This document shows positions 45,889 to 57,287 of a stretch of 64,000 bases of DNA, one piece after another. How positions within the stretch are numbered: the first letter of the stretch is position 1; each line of letters opens with the position of its first letter. The translations under genes were made by a program, and so were the position numbers. Origin of the DNA: Erodium maritimum (lineage: Eukaryota > Streptophyta > Magnoliopsida > Geraniales > Geraniaceae). The DNA lies in the NCBI GenBank assembly GCA_963921825.1, contig OY997590.1:60564012-60628011 (forward strand), given 5' to 3'. Under the pieces are notes generated by a model. That model was not told the origin of the DNA. It worked only from the letters and a program-made list of their open reading frames with translations, and did not search any database.

Positions 45889-45901
45889 ATCTACCCCCCT
45901 T
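45889..45901 (-). other. Gypsy polypurine tract
   Basis: On the minus strand AAGGGGGGTAGAT lies directly before the LTR start TGTAAGACC. It follows the family's typical TCGAGGACGAAATT text and fixes this LTR as the 3' one. Confidence 0.85.
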
Positions 45902-45942
45902 AAAAGAATTTCGTCCTCGAAATTTTAAAGACAAGGCGTACC

Positions 45943-46017
45943 TCAGAGGTCGAACAGGTGGGGATACTTCTCGCGGATCTCCTCCTCGCGCTCCCACGTG
46001 GTTCCAGATCCTTGGTG
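45943..46017 (-). pseudogene. pol: Gypsy pol C-terminal tail, separated by copia-2
   Basis: The minus strand reads TTWEREEEIREKYPHLFDL and stops at 45945-45943. This is the usual end of a chromodomain-bearing gypsy polyprotein. After removing copia-2 and one copy of TGGTG it continues in frame from the VQWGH sequence that ends at 54484. Confidence 0.85.
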
Positions 46018-47704
46018 TGTTAGTCTTAGTGCCCGTAGTTCAATCCTAAATGTCCAAATGTATATATCATCGTTAGCAATAAAATTAAAGCGGCTTTATA
46101 TTACTTATGTGTTGGAGTAATATATCGATGTGTGCTCTGATCTATGCCCACCATGCGAATAGAACCATAGATCGAGATAGATCACACTCGATGGCTCCCT
46201 AGTCAACAAAGCTCCACTAGAAGCGACTAGTATGAAAGATGGCTCTTTATGGCTTACGTTCTGTTAGTCATTGGAATGGGATTCCGGAGTCTGATCATAG
46301 ATATCATGTGGGACATGATATTGGACGACCCGCCCTGAATATGTGCCATAGATTAAGTCATGAACATATTCAGTGTTGTAGCTTGTCATGTATCCTTAGA
46401 CCAAGGAGTCTTTGTGATCGCTATGTAGTCAACAACTGAGTTTGACCTGAGCCTAACGTTGTCCGTAACAGGGCTTCCATAACGGCCAGGATTGGCTTGG
46501 GGACGGGCTACATGAGTGACACGAAAGACGGCTAAGGGATTTATCCCTCATACTAAGGTATGGGAAAGATATCGGTTCTCGGCCACTTGATCGAGAGTGA
46601 CTGGAAGAATAGCATGGCCATGCACATGATACTGGGTATCATATCTTCAGTCATCTCACATATCAAGGAACGGTGATTGAGAATAATAAGGATGACGGCT
46701 CTATGCCTTATCTCAATCAGGATATCGGAGATAAAAGGATAATGACAGGGACGACGGAAAGGTTAGAATCGACAGGGTCGATTCGTTATGTAGTGTCAGG
46801 CAATACTAAAGTCTCGTTAGTTGCCACTTAAATAGGATCAAGTAAAATGGGATTTTACGTTGATCTATTGACATGCATAAACCTAAGGGTCACACCGGAG
46901 GATGAAACTCATTGACACATTTATGGAGAATGGCCAAAAGGGAGTTGTCTCGGGACATGACCAAAACTGGGTTTTGGGTCATGTGCTCGTACGTGAATAG
47001 GACTTTACGGATCGAGACAAGTCTTGGAGTCTTGGGATTGATCGCGTCGGATAATGTTGGACATTTCCGGTATGGAAGGCTTGGAGGCGATGAGCGAATC
47101 ACAGGACCTCGTTAGAAATGGCCACGGGCCATGTTCCAAGAGGCCCATGAAAGGCCCATGCAACCAAGGCCCATGGAACTAATTAATCAAGTCTTGATTA
47201 ATTAGTACTAAGTAAGCAAGACAAGGATTAAGGTGTTGGTGATTCACCACCTAACCCAATCTTGTCTTGCCATACTTGTCCTATTTACACCTTACTTGAC
47301 ACCATACTTGTCCCATGCCTTTAGTTGGACAAGTATGAGTTTTGTTATGTTTAAGTCATCTTTTTTCAACATAACAAACACAAGACAAGAATAGGAAACA
47401 CATTTTCTCTCCCTCTTCCATGGCCATTTCGGGTTTGGCTAGTTTCCACCTCCATGTTTGTGTTCTTGAGTCCTCAAAGAGAAGAACTACGTGGCTTTGA
47501 TTCCCATGTGGATACGTAAGCGTCTTGGAGACTCAAGCCAATCATTCGTTAACCGGTGTTCTTGTTTTGGTAAGAACTAGTGCTGAATTTTTCTCTTGTG
47601 AATCCATTCTTTGTTAGTTGTTTCATGGTTTTAATCGTCTCTTGGTTTTCATTGATTTTCCGCTGCGAGTTGGTTCATCTCCAACCCTACCTCGAGACCC
47701 AACA
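46018..47704 (+). repeat. Copia-2 5' LTR
   Basis: It starts TGTTAGTCTTAGTG and ends GAGACCCAACA. Small open frames on either strand recur in every copy of this LTR and are not supported as genes. Confidence 0.92.
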
Positions 47705-47723
47705 GTGGTATCAGAGCCGTGCT
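47705..47723 (+). other. Copia-2 primer-binding site, initiator Met-tRNA type
   Basis: G followed by TGGTATCAGAGCCGTGCT lies directly after the LTR. TGGTATCAGAGC is complementary to the 3' end of plant initiator Met-tRNA, the usual primer of plant copia elements. Confidence 0.9.
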
Positions 47724-49266
47724 ACCTTCGGGATTCACAAGACGGTGTTCAAAGTTTCGGTTTTGCTTGAAAGTTTCGTTTTTGGCATGTTGTTTTGCTA
47801 AATTGATTGATAACATGTTTTAAATTATTGTTTATGGATTTAATGCATGTAAAATGAATTTTTGAAAATTATTTCAAATCTGGAAATTTTGAAAAAAGTT
47901 TGATTTTTCGGGTCTCGGGAGCGGGACTCTCGGGGAGCCGAAACCGAGACCGAACGGGGATCCGTTGGACGGAGCTAGGCCAAGCATGACCATTGGATGG
48001 TTGATATGCCAAGGCTAAACCGTTTTGTTAGTTATGACGAGTTTGGAACCGTCATGACGAACTCGAAGATCAAATGTTCAAAAGTTTCATTTTTGAACGG
48101 TTTCGATAAACCGAGCATCAGAAGAAAAAAATTTCGAAACTTGGCTATTAATTAAAACCGGAAAATCACATGATGTTTGATAACATGCTTGTTTGATAAC
48201 ACGATGTGTGATGTGATGTTGGCATGGTGTACATAATAGCCCCGAGCTCAATTTAATTATTTATCGCTTTTCACGGCCTGCGAGCCGTTAGTGTTAGCGT
48301 GTAATTATTCTTTCAAGGTGTGGTCGTCGAACCACTTGTTTGTAATATTTATTTATTCCCAACCTGCGAGTCGTGTATTAAATTGTAATATTTTACTCAA
48401 GATGAAGAAAGGGCGAAAAGGTCATTTGGTGGCTTTTCGGGTGTTGGCATCGGCTTGGAGTCGATGGAGCTCAAGAAGCTAGTGGGAGTTAGTTTAGGGG
48501 GCTATTATGTGCATATTTATCGCTTTATGCTTGGTTTAGTTTATGCATGATTAATTCTATGTGTTTTAGAATTGCATGCTTAACTTTATTTACCGAGCAT
48601 ATCATCTCACATGCAAAGATAAAATTGGAATTTTAATCCTTGTGTGTGAGCCCTTAGAATCGTCATTACATTGGATGTAGTTGACGGGTTCGAAGGAAGA
48701 ATTACATTGGATGTAATTTGAGGCATCATTGCATTTGGAATGTAGTTGATGTGTACATCGCATCTAGGATGTGTCAAAGTTTTAAACACAACCGGACAAG
48801 TAAAAACGGGTCATGTCTGATACCTCCCCATTATCAACACCTTACTACCTCCCCGTCCTATGGGTGTCGTGCGCATTAGCGGAGCATCCATGGGAAAGCG
48901 GGGTAGTAGGTTTGGACGACATATGTGGGTGTCGTGCGCATTAGCGGAGCACCTACATAGTGACGGGCCATAGTTGAAAATTGGTGGACCCGACTACGAT
49001 TCTCAGCCTGAGGTTGAGCTAGGGTAACAGATAGGGTAAGCCGTGTACATAAGTGCATACCCTAGCCAAGAGTCGCATTGGATGTGATTGGATGGAGTCC
49101 TACCTACATAGCTCGATTAAGTGGTGAGCATTAGTTCAGCTTAATCGAGTGAATCAAGGATCTTGGTTTCAGATTCTAAAGGTTTAGAATCGATTGTTGG
49201 TGTTTAAGCTTGATCTTCATAAAATTTATTCAGTTTACTGATTGAATTTTATCTGTTGTAGATCAA
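47724..49266 (+). other. Copia-2 untranslated leader
   Basis: About 1.5 kb without a credible gene. It contains repeated GGATGTAGTTGA-type phrases (48660-48780) and a near-duplicate GGGTGTCGTGCGCATTAGCG (48864 and 48928). The same leader is present in copia-3 (61035-62568). Confidence 0.75.
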
Positions 49267-49500
49267 ATGGCAAATTCAGCGAACATTAATAGTTTGTCAT
49301 TAAAAACCATTCTTGACAGGGTCAAGCTAAATGGGACAAACTATTTGGACTGGTACAAAATTTTGAGGATAGTCCTCAAGTCTGAACGCAAAGAATATGT
49401 CCTTGACAAGGCTGTCTCTAAGACCATATCAGAGTTACATGAAGTGTCATTAACTGCTGAGAAGAATATATCAGGGATCTGGGATCCAAGGATATTCTGA
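49267..49500 (+). pseudogene. gag: Copia-2 gag N-terminal fragment
   Basis: A 77-codon frame starts MANSANINSLSLKTILDRVK and includes LNGTNYLDWYKILRIVLKSE, the N-terminal gag motif of copia elements. It ends at TGA 49498-49500. Most of the normal gag is missing: the text passes within a few codons to the zinc-knuckle region, so a large internal deletion has occurred. Copia-3 has the same truncated gag and the same stop, so the lesion predates both insertions. Confidence 0.85.
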
Positions 49501-49559
49501 TGGTCAACAAGGGAATTGGAAGTGGCATGGGCTGGGCCCATGCGCACTTGGAAGGAAAG

Positions 49560-49895
49560 ATGAGACACCTGAGAATGTCTGCTTCTACTGCCAACAGCCT
49601 GGTCATTGGAACCGGGATTACAGGAAGTTCACGGCTGATCTGAAGAAGGGCAGTGGGACTGCGCCTTCATCAAATAGCCTGGATAATCTGAAGAAGGGCA
49701 GTAAGACTGCGCCTTCATCAGGAAACCTGGATGATCTAAGGAAGGGCGGTGGGACCGTGCCTTCAATCGGTATTAACTCTATAGAGCTACATCTCTCTAC
49801 TTCCAAAGATTCATGGGTATTAGATACCATGACTGAATCTCACACATGCACTAATATATGGTGGCTGAAAGTAGGAGAGATTTGGAAAGCACGAA
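49560..49895 (+). pseudogene. Copia-2 zinc knuckle, triplicated linker and protease start
   Basis: In one frame the sequence gives CFYCQQPGHWNRDYRKF, a CCHC knuckle whose last Cys is Tyr. A 48-bp unit encoding LKKGSGTAPSSNSLDN-like residues follows three times (49640, 49688, 49736). The protease active site then reads WVLDTMTESHTCTN, where copia proteases have DTG; the Gly codon is ATG here and AGG in copia-3. The aspartic protease is thus probably dead. Confidence 0.78.
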
Positions 49896-50684
49896 ATGGA
49901 CCTCAGAGTTGTGGCAACTGCTGTAGGATCCATGAGTCTTGCTTTGCCAAGAGGCCTTGTCTTAGTATTGTATAATGTATATTGCATACCTACTTTTAGT
50001 AGGAATATTATATCTGTATCCGTGTTTGACAAGGAAGGATATAATGTTAATATTGGAAATGGAGTTTTCAATGTTCTATGCAATGATATGTTTTATACCA
50101 GTACTGACATGGTTGGAGGATTGTACATATTAGATATGGGTAACAATGCCTCAAGTTCTATATATTCTGTTAATACCAAGAGGTCTAAATCCAACGATTT
50201 AAACCTAACTCTGTTATGGCACTGTCATTTGGGTCGCATAAACAAGAAGCGCCTATCAGCACTTCAGAAGTGCGGGCTTTTAGGTTCATTCGAATTCCAT
50301 TCGATCGATAGGTGCAAGGTTTGTTTAATGGGAAAAATGACTAAAGTGCCCTTTATCGATCGCGATGAAAGGGCGGGTGAATTATTGGGGCTAATACACT
50401 CGAATGTTTGTAGACCAATAAGTTCACTTGCCATGAGGGGTTTTAGCTACTTTATCACATTTACTGATGATTACAGTAAATATGGTTATGTCTATTCGGT
50501 GAGACATAAGTCTGAAGCTTTTGATAAATTCAAAGAGTTTAAGACTATAGTAGATAACCAGCTCGACAAAGGTATTAAGGCACTTCGATTGGATCGAGGT
50601 GGAAAATACTTGACCACAGAGTTATTAGATCATCTAAAAGAGAATGGGATCCTTTTGGAATGGACTCCTCCTAGGTCACTGTAG
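49896..50684 (+). pseudogene. pol: Copia-2 protease tail and integrase (defective)
   Basis: The 262-codon frame covers the rest of the protease, with the region VLYNVYCIPTFSRNIISVSV, then the GAG-pre-integrase zinc module (LWHCHLGRINKKRLSALQKC, CKVC) and the integrase core (FITFTDDYSKYGYVY with the first Asp, ALRLDRGGKYL with the second). It stops at TAG 50682-50684. In the following frame the residues GVAKRRNRT show Lys where the catalytic Glu (GVAERRNRT) belongs, so the DDE triad is broken. Confidence 0.87.
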
Positions 50685-51221
50685 TTGAAAGGTGTAGCCA
50701 AACGGAGAAATCGGACATTGTTAGACAATGGTCTGTTCCATGATTAGTTGGACTGATCTCCCAATCTCTTTTAGGGGTTTTGCTCTAGAGACGACCGCAT
50801 TCATAGTGAATCGGGCTTCGACGAATGGTGTGGAAGGGACACCATTTTAAAAAATGGTACGGGATGATGCCCGCTTTGTCCTTCCTAAAGATTTGTGGTT
50901 GCGAGGCTTATGTGAAACATTTGGTTTCGACTAAGCTCGAACCAAGATCTGAGATATGCACCTTCGTGTGGTATCCCAAAGCAACAAGGGGATACTATTT
51001 CTACAATCCCAGTGAGAACATGGTGTTCGTCGCTTGGGGTGGGGTCTTTATGGAAAAGAAGTTTTGTTTCCAAAGACGTCATTAGGAGGACTGTGCATCT
51101 TGAAGAAATTCAGGATGGTATAGATCTGTCTAAACCAATTGACAACCCAGTAGAAAGGAGCCAGAGATTGTCGTAGAGTGAGAACCAATTCCTGTTACAA
51201 TTCTGGAAGGTCCAAGGCGAT
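50685..51221 (+). pseudogene. Copia-2 integrase C-terminal region remnant
   Basis: Pieces of the integrase C-terminus are readable in shifting frames. One is the frame 50825-51085 with ALSFLKICGCEAYVKHLVST, LEPRSEICTFVWYPKATRGY and the NPSENMVFVA-type motif. Multiple stops and frameshifts break it. Confidence 0.78.
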
Positions 51222-52209
51222 TTGAAAGGGTCAATCTTCCACCTCCAAGATATGGTATCCGGAGGTGACAATGAAGTCATGGTGGATCACGATGATCCAG
51301 CCACCTTTCAAGAAGTCGTGGATGGGCCCGACTCCGAGTTATGGCTGGGAGCCATGAGGGAGGAAATGCAATCCATGTCGGACAACCGAGTCTGGGAACC
51401 GGTTGATCCCATCAATGGTGTGAGGACCATAGGATGCAAATGGATCTTCAAGGTGAAGATGGACATGGACGGAAACCCTCTGACCTACAAAGCTCAATTG
51501 GTGGCGAAAGGTTATAGGCAGATCCAATGGATTGACTATGAGGAAACTTTCTCCTTAGTGGCTATGGTCAAAATCGATCCAAATTCTTCTTGACATAACT
51601 GTGTATCATAATTACGAGATATGGCAAGTGGATGTCAAAACCGCTTTCCTAAATGGAAATTTGACTGAGTACGTTTGTATGTCTCGGCCCAAAGGTTTTG
51701 ACGATCCGAAGAATAAAGGAAAGATTTATAAGTTGTTGAAATCCATTTATGGATTGAAACGAACTTCTCGGAGTTGGATCCTTCGTTTTGATGAAGCTGT
51801 AATTGGATTTGGCTTAATCAAGAATGAGGATGAATCTTGCGTTTATAAGAAGGCTAGTGGGAGCAATATTACCTTTCTGGTTCTCATTGAAAACGACATC
51901 CCAACCTTGCACGAGACTAAAGCTTGGTTGAGGAAGTGTTTTTCAATAAAGGACTTAGGTGATGCTTCTCATATCTTAAGGATTAAGATATGTAGAGATC
52001 GCACCAAGAGGGTCTTGGATTTAAGTCAGGGAACCTATGTGAACAAGGCATTGAGTAGGTTCTTAATGCTCGATTCAAAGAAAGGACTCTTACCCACTAG
52101 TCATGGCATTCATCTCAGCAAGACTCAGTGTCCTAAGACACCTGATGAGCTGAAAAGGATGATGAGAATCCTATGCGCCTGGGGGCAGGATCGATCATAT
52201 ATGCCATGA
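51222..52209 (+). pseudogene. pol: Copia-2 reverse transcriptase lacking the catalytic YVDD box
   Basis: Two frames (51222-51593 and 51601-52209) make up the RT: MREEMQSMSDNRVWEPVD, IGCKWIFKVKMDMDGN, LVAKGYRQIQWIDYEETFS, then WQVDVKTAFLNGNL, LKSIYGLKRTSRSW and DESCVYKKASGSNITFLVL. Copia RTs have YVDD directly after FLVL. Here FLVL passes to IENDIPTL, an in-frame loss of about seven residues that removes both catalytic aspartates. A frameshift lies at about 51590-51600 and a stop at 52207. Confidence 0.88.
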
Positions 52210-52369
52210 CATGTATGAGACCAGACGTCTCGTAAGCCTTATGTTGTACCAGTAGACATCATTCTAACCCGGGGGAAAGATGATGCTGAACTAGTCGTCG
52301 AAGGATGAGTAGACGCTAGTTTTCCAAGACAAATCCAGATGACTTTAGAAGTCAATCAGGATATGTGTT

Positions 52370-52780
52370 TACGCTGAATGGCTGAGCTTTAGCTGGGAGA
52401 GCGTAAAGCAAGATATCATTGCCGAATCTACGACAGAGGCCAAGTACATGGATGCTGCAGAGGCAGCTAAGGAGGCTATGTGGATTTGGAAATTCATGGC
52501 AGGGCTGGGTGTAATTAAAAACCCATCCAGCCCGGTGAATCCATCTTGCGACAACACAAGGGCCATTGCGCAAGCTAAAAGCCTAGATCGTATAACAAAT
52601 CCAAACATGTACTGCGGCGTATCCACCTCATCAGATAAATACTGAACTGAGGTGAAGTGAAGATAACCGATATTGCAACAGATGATAACATAGCCAACCC
52701 TTTGACTAAGGCAGTGTCACTGCCTGAACATGTTAGACATGTAAAGTCGATGGGGACATATTGGAGTTTAGATTGAAACT
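52370..52780 (+). pseudogene. Copia-2 RNase H remnant
   Basis: Fragments such as SVKQDIIAESTTEAKYMDAA, AAKEAMWIWKFMAGLGV and CDNTRAIAQAK match copia RNase H. Stops follow at about 52643 and later. The text LTKAVSLPEHVRHVKSMG close to the end is the usual C-terminus. The polypurine tract GGGCAAGTGGGAGA lies directly before the 3' LTR at 52797. Confidence 0.82.
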
Positions 52781-52796
52781 AGGGCAAGTGGGAGAT

Positions 52797-54483
52797 TGTT
52801 AGTCTTAGTGCCCGTAGTTCAATCCTAAATGTCCAAATGTATATATCATCGTTAGCAATAAAATTAAAGCGGCTTTATATTACTTATGTGTTGGAGTAAT
52901 ATATCGATGTGTGCTCTGATCTATGCCCACCATGCGAATAGAACCATAGATCGAGATAGATCACACTCGATGGGTCCCTAGTCAACAAAGCTCCACTAGA
53001 AGCGACTAGTATGAAAGATGGCTCTTTATGGCTTACGTTCTGTTAGTCATTGGAATGGGATTCCGGAGTCTGATCATAGATATCATGTGGGACATGATAT
53101 TGGACGACCCGCCCTGAATATGTGCCATAGATTAAGTCATGAACATATTCAGTGTTGTAGCTTGTCATGTATCCTTAGACTAAGGAGTCTTTGTGATCGC
53201 TATGTAGTCAACAACTGAGTTTGACCTGAGCCTAACGTTGTCCGTAACAGGGCTTCCATAACGGCCAAGATTGGCTTGGGGACGGGCTACATGAGTGACA
53301 CGAAAGACGGCTAAGGGATTTATCCCTCATACTAAGGTATGGGAAAGATATCGGTTCTCGGCCACTTGATCGAGAGTGACTGGAAGAATAGCATGGCCAT
53401 GCACATGATACTGGGTATCATATCTTCAGTCATCTCACATATCAAGGAACGGTGATTGAGAATAATAAGGATGACGGCTCTATTCCTTATCTCAATCAGG
53501 ATATCGGAGATAAAAGGATAATGACAGGGACGACGGAAAGGTTAGAATCGACAGGGTCGATTCGTTATGTAGTGTCAGGCAATACTAAAGTCTCGTTAGT
53601 TGCCACTTAAATAGGATCAAGTAAAATGGGATTTTACGTTGATCTATTGACATGCATAAACCTAAGGGTCACACCGGAGGATGAAACTCATTGACACATT
53701 TATGGAGAATGGCCAAAAGGGAGTTGTCTCGGGACATGACCAAAACTGGGTTTTGGGTCATGTGCTCGTACGTGAATAGGACTTTACGGATCGAGACAAG
53801 GCTTGGAGTCTTGGGATTGATCGCGTCGGATAATGTTGGACATTTCCGGTATGGAAGGCTTGGAGGCGATGAGCGAATCACGGGACCTCGTTAGAAATGG
53901 CCACGGGCCATGTTCTAAGAGGCCCATGAAAGGCCCATGCAACCAAGGCCCATGGAACTAATTAATCAAGTCTTGATTAATTAGTACTAAGTAAGCAAGA
54001 CAAGGATTAAGGTGTTGGTGATTTACCACCTAACCCAATCTTGTCTTGCCATACTTGTCCTATTTACACCTTACTTGACACCATACTTGTCCCATGCCTT
54101 TAGTTGGACAAGTATGGGTTTTGTTATGTTTAAGTCATCTTTTTTCAACATAACAAACACAAGACAAGAATAGGAAACACATTTTCTCTCCCTCTTCCAT
54201 GGCCATTTCGGGTTTGGCTAGTTTCCACCTCCATGTTTGTGTTCTTGAGTCCTCAAAGAGAAGAACTACGTGGCTTTGATTCCCATGTGGATACGTAGGC
54301 GTCTTGGAGACTCAAGCCAATCATTCGTTAACCGGTGTTCTTGTTTTGGTAAGAACTAGTGCTGAATTTTTCTCTTGTGAATCCATTCTTTGTTAGTTGT
54401 TTCATGGTTTTAATCGTCTCTTGGTTTTCATCGATTTTCCGCTGCGAGTTGGTTCATCTCCAACCCTACCTCGAGACCCAACA
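52797..54483 (+). repeat. Copia-2 3' LTR
   Basis: Same length (1,687 bp) as the 5' LTR with about eleven substitutions by eye. It is followed at once by TGGTG and the resumed gypsy pol sequence. Confidence 0.92.
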
Positions 54484-55496
54484 TGGTGACCCCACTGTAC
54501 CAAGACTAACAGAATCTTCTTGTTCCGTAGGACCTTCTCCTTTGTACCCAAGATCTCTACGGGTCGCTCTTCAAAGGTGACATCATCTGCTACCTCGATG
54601 TCTGACCACTCAATGATGTGTGAAGGGTCTGCTATGTACTTCCGCAGTTGGGACACATGGAAAACGTTATGCACGTTCCCAAGCTGCGGTGGCAAGGCCA
54701 ACCGATAAGCTACAGCTCCAATCTTCTCTAACACATCAAATGGTCCGACGAAACGCGGTGCCAGCTTGCCTCCGCTGCGGTTAAACCGCACAAGACCCTT
54801 CCTCGGACCCACCCTCAGAAACACATGCTCCCCGACCATGAACTCAAGTGGTCTATGACGCCTGTCTGCGTAGCTCTTCTGCCGACTCTGTGCGGTCTTC
54901 AGCCGCTCTCTGATCAAACTGACCTTCTCGGTCGTCTCCCTGACCATGTCTGGCCCAAGTAAGCTCCGGTCACCAACCTCAGCCCAACACACCGGCGATC
55001 TGCAAGGTCTGCCATACAAGGCCTCAAATGGTGCCATGCCAATGCTGGACTGGTAACTGTTATTGTAGGCAAACTCTGCCAAAGGCAAATGATCCTCCTA
55101 TGATCCCTGAAAGTCAAGCACACAAGCCCGAAGCATGTCCTCAAGAATCTGAATGGTGCGCTCTGACTGTCCATCTGTCTCAGGATGGTAAGCTGTACTC
55201 AACAGGACCTTAGTGCCCAAAGCCTTCTGTAGACTCTTCTAGAACCTGGATGTGAAACGAGGGTCTCTATCCGATACCACTGACACTGGTACACCGTGCA
55301 GACGAACAATCTCCCTGACGTACAAACGAGCCAACAAGTCCACCGAATCAGTCATCCTCATACCCAGAAAGTGGGCCGACTTGGTCAGTCGATCAACCAC
55401 CACCCAAACAACGTCATGCCCTTTCGACGATCTGGGCAACCCACACACAAAATCCATAGTCACATGCTCCCACTTCCACTCGAAGATCGGCAAAGG
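54484..55496 (-). pseudogene. pol: Gypsy integrase and chromodomain start (three TAG stops region)
   Basis: The minus strand, in the same frame as the RT upstream, gives the integrase core: [20 protein letters not shown] with the first Asp, [15 protein letters not shown] with the second, and [17 protein letters not shown] with Glu, so the DDE triad is intact. Later come the GPFDVLEKIGAVAYRLALP block, PQLGNVHNVFHVSQLRKY and the start of a chromodomain-like segment (EILGTKEKVLRNKKI). TAG codons at 55239-55241 and about 55098-55100 replace Trp codons of the family. The 3' end is cut by copia-2. Confidence 0.9.
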
Positions 55497-57287
55497 CTAT
55501 AGCAAGCCTGCGGGACGCATATGCTCGGCCTTCACCTGTTGGCAGGTGAGGCATCGAGAAACGAAATCTGCAACTGCCCCACGCATCCCACTCCACCAAA
55601 ACTGTCGTCGCATGTCTCTATACATCTTGTTGCCACCGGGGTGCACAACCAGACGGGAGTGGTGGCACTCACGCAATATAGTGTCTCTGCACTCACTGGG
55701 TACAAACAGTCGTCCTCTAAAGCGGATGCCCTGATCGGTGCCCATCTCCCAACCCTCGAGCTCGGCACCCTCCATCAACCTCTCACGTATCCCTGCTGTC
55801 TCGGCGTCCTCGGTCTGTGCCTCTAACACTCGAGCAAAAAGTGTGGGCTGAGCCACTAAGGCACACAAGGCCATACTCTCTGTGACCTCCTCCAACTCCA
55901 GTCTGAATAAGCTCAACTGCTCCAGCATGTCCCACTCTCGGACTGCCATGCTGGCAACGCAGTGACTCGACTTCCTGCTCAAAGCATCGGCGACCACGTT
56001 CGCCTTTCCTGGATGATAGAGCAACTCGAAGTCGTACTCCTCAAGTAGCTTCATCCATCGCCTTTGGCGCATGTTCAGATCACGTTGCGAGAAGATATAC
56101 TTGAGGCTCTTGTGGTCTGAAAACACCCTGAACTGCTCACCGTACAGATAATGTCTCCAGCTTTTCAGCGCAAATACTACCGCTGCTAGCTCGAGATCAT
56201 GGGTCGGGTAGTTGCGCTCATGCACCTTCAACTGCCTCGAGCCGTAAGCAACCACCTTTCCACTCTGCATCAGTACACAACCTAGCCCTTCGCCTGAGGC
56301 GTCACAATACACGTCATAGCCCACTCCCCGCTCTGGAACGATCAACACTGGGGCGGTAGTCAATCGAGCCTTTAGCTCGCAAAAAGAGCGCTCACACTCA
56401 TCCGTCCAAAGGTACTCCGCTCCCTTGCGGGTCAAAGCTGTCATAGGTGCTGCAAGGCGGGAGAAATCCTGAACGGAGCGCCGGTAATAACCTGCCAACC
56501 CGAGAAAACTCCGAACCTCGAATACACTGTTGGGTCTTGCCCACTTCGACACTGCCTCAACCTTGGCTGGGTCGACCAAGATGCCCTCCCGAGATACCAC
56601 GTGCCCGAGGAACTTCACCTCTGTGAGCCAAAATTTGCACTTCTCCAGATTGCCGTACAACTGGTGAGTGCGTAAGAGTGTCAACACGGTCCGCAGATGC
56701 TCTGCGTGCGCCTCCTCACTGGGCGAGTAGATCAAGATGTCATCGACGAAGACTACCACGAACTGGTCTAGATAAGGTCTGAAGATGCCATTCATCAAGT
56801 CCATAAAGGCGGCCGGCGCGTTCGTCAAACCGAACGGCATCACCAGAAACTCGAAATGTCCATAACGAGTGCGGAACTCTGTCTTCTCTACGTCCTCAGC
56901 TCGGACCCTCAGCTGGTAGTACCCTGATCGAAGATCGATCTTAGAGAAGTACTTTGCTCCCCTCAGCTGGTCGAATAAATCATCAATCCTCGGCATCGGG
57001 TAGCGGTTCTTCACTGTCACCCGGTTCAGCTTCCTGTAGTCGATGCACATCCTCAAGGCTCCACCCTTCTTCTTCACGAAAAGGGCGGGCGCTCCCCACG
57101 GAGATACGCTCGGGCGGATGAACCCCTTCTGCTGCAGTTCCTCGAGTTGTCGTTTAAGTTCGACCAACTCGGCTGGCGCAAACCGATACGGCGTCATCGA
57201 GATCGGCGCCGTACCTGGGATCAGATCGATCCTGAACTCCACCTCTCGCGCTGGTGGTAAGACCAATAGTTCCTCCGGAAAGACCTA
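55497..57287 (-). pseudogene. pol: Gypsy reverse transcriptase, RNase H and integrase zinc finger
   Basis: A long frame (589 codons from the ATG at 57266) covers RT with [57 protein letters not shown] and the catalytic [11 protein letters not shown]. RNase H has [20 protein letters not shown] and [18 protein letters not shown]. The integrase HHCC finger follows ([20 protein letters not shown] and [11 protein letters not shown]). All catalytic residues I can check are present. TAG stops bracket the frame at 57285-57287 and 55497-55499 (the latter where the family has Gln). Confidence 0.93.

Larger units (their letters stand above)
46018..54483 (+). mobile_element. Copia-2: complete but defective Ty1/copia element, TSD TGGTG
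   Basis: Two LTRs of 1,687 bp (46018-47704 and 52797-54483) flank a degenerate gag-pol region. TGGTG lies on both sides (46013-46017 and 54484-54488). A primer site and a polypurine tract are in place. By eye the two LTRs differ at about eleven positions. The internal region carries stops, a gag truncation, a protease active-site change, an integrase catalytic change and a deletion of the RT catalytic box. It therefore needed proteins from another element to insert. It interrupts the gypsy pol gene at 46017/54484. Confidence 0.93.

Noticed and set aside
46239..47115. Small frames of 66-97 codons repeated in each copia LTR (for example MALYGLRSVSHWNG and MTHLWRMAKREL starts)
   Set aside because: They are conserved only because the LTRs are copies of one another; no domain, and copia-1 shows ordinary substitutions.
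49820..50083. Minus-strand 87-codon frame repeated in copia-2 and copia-3
   Set aside because: It is the shadow of the protease/integrase coding frame on the other strand.
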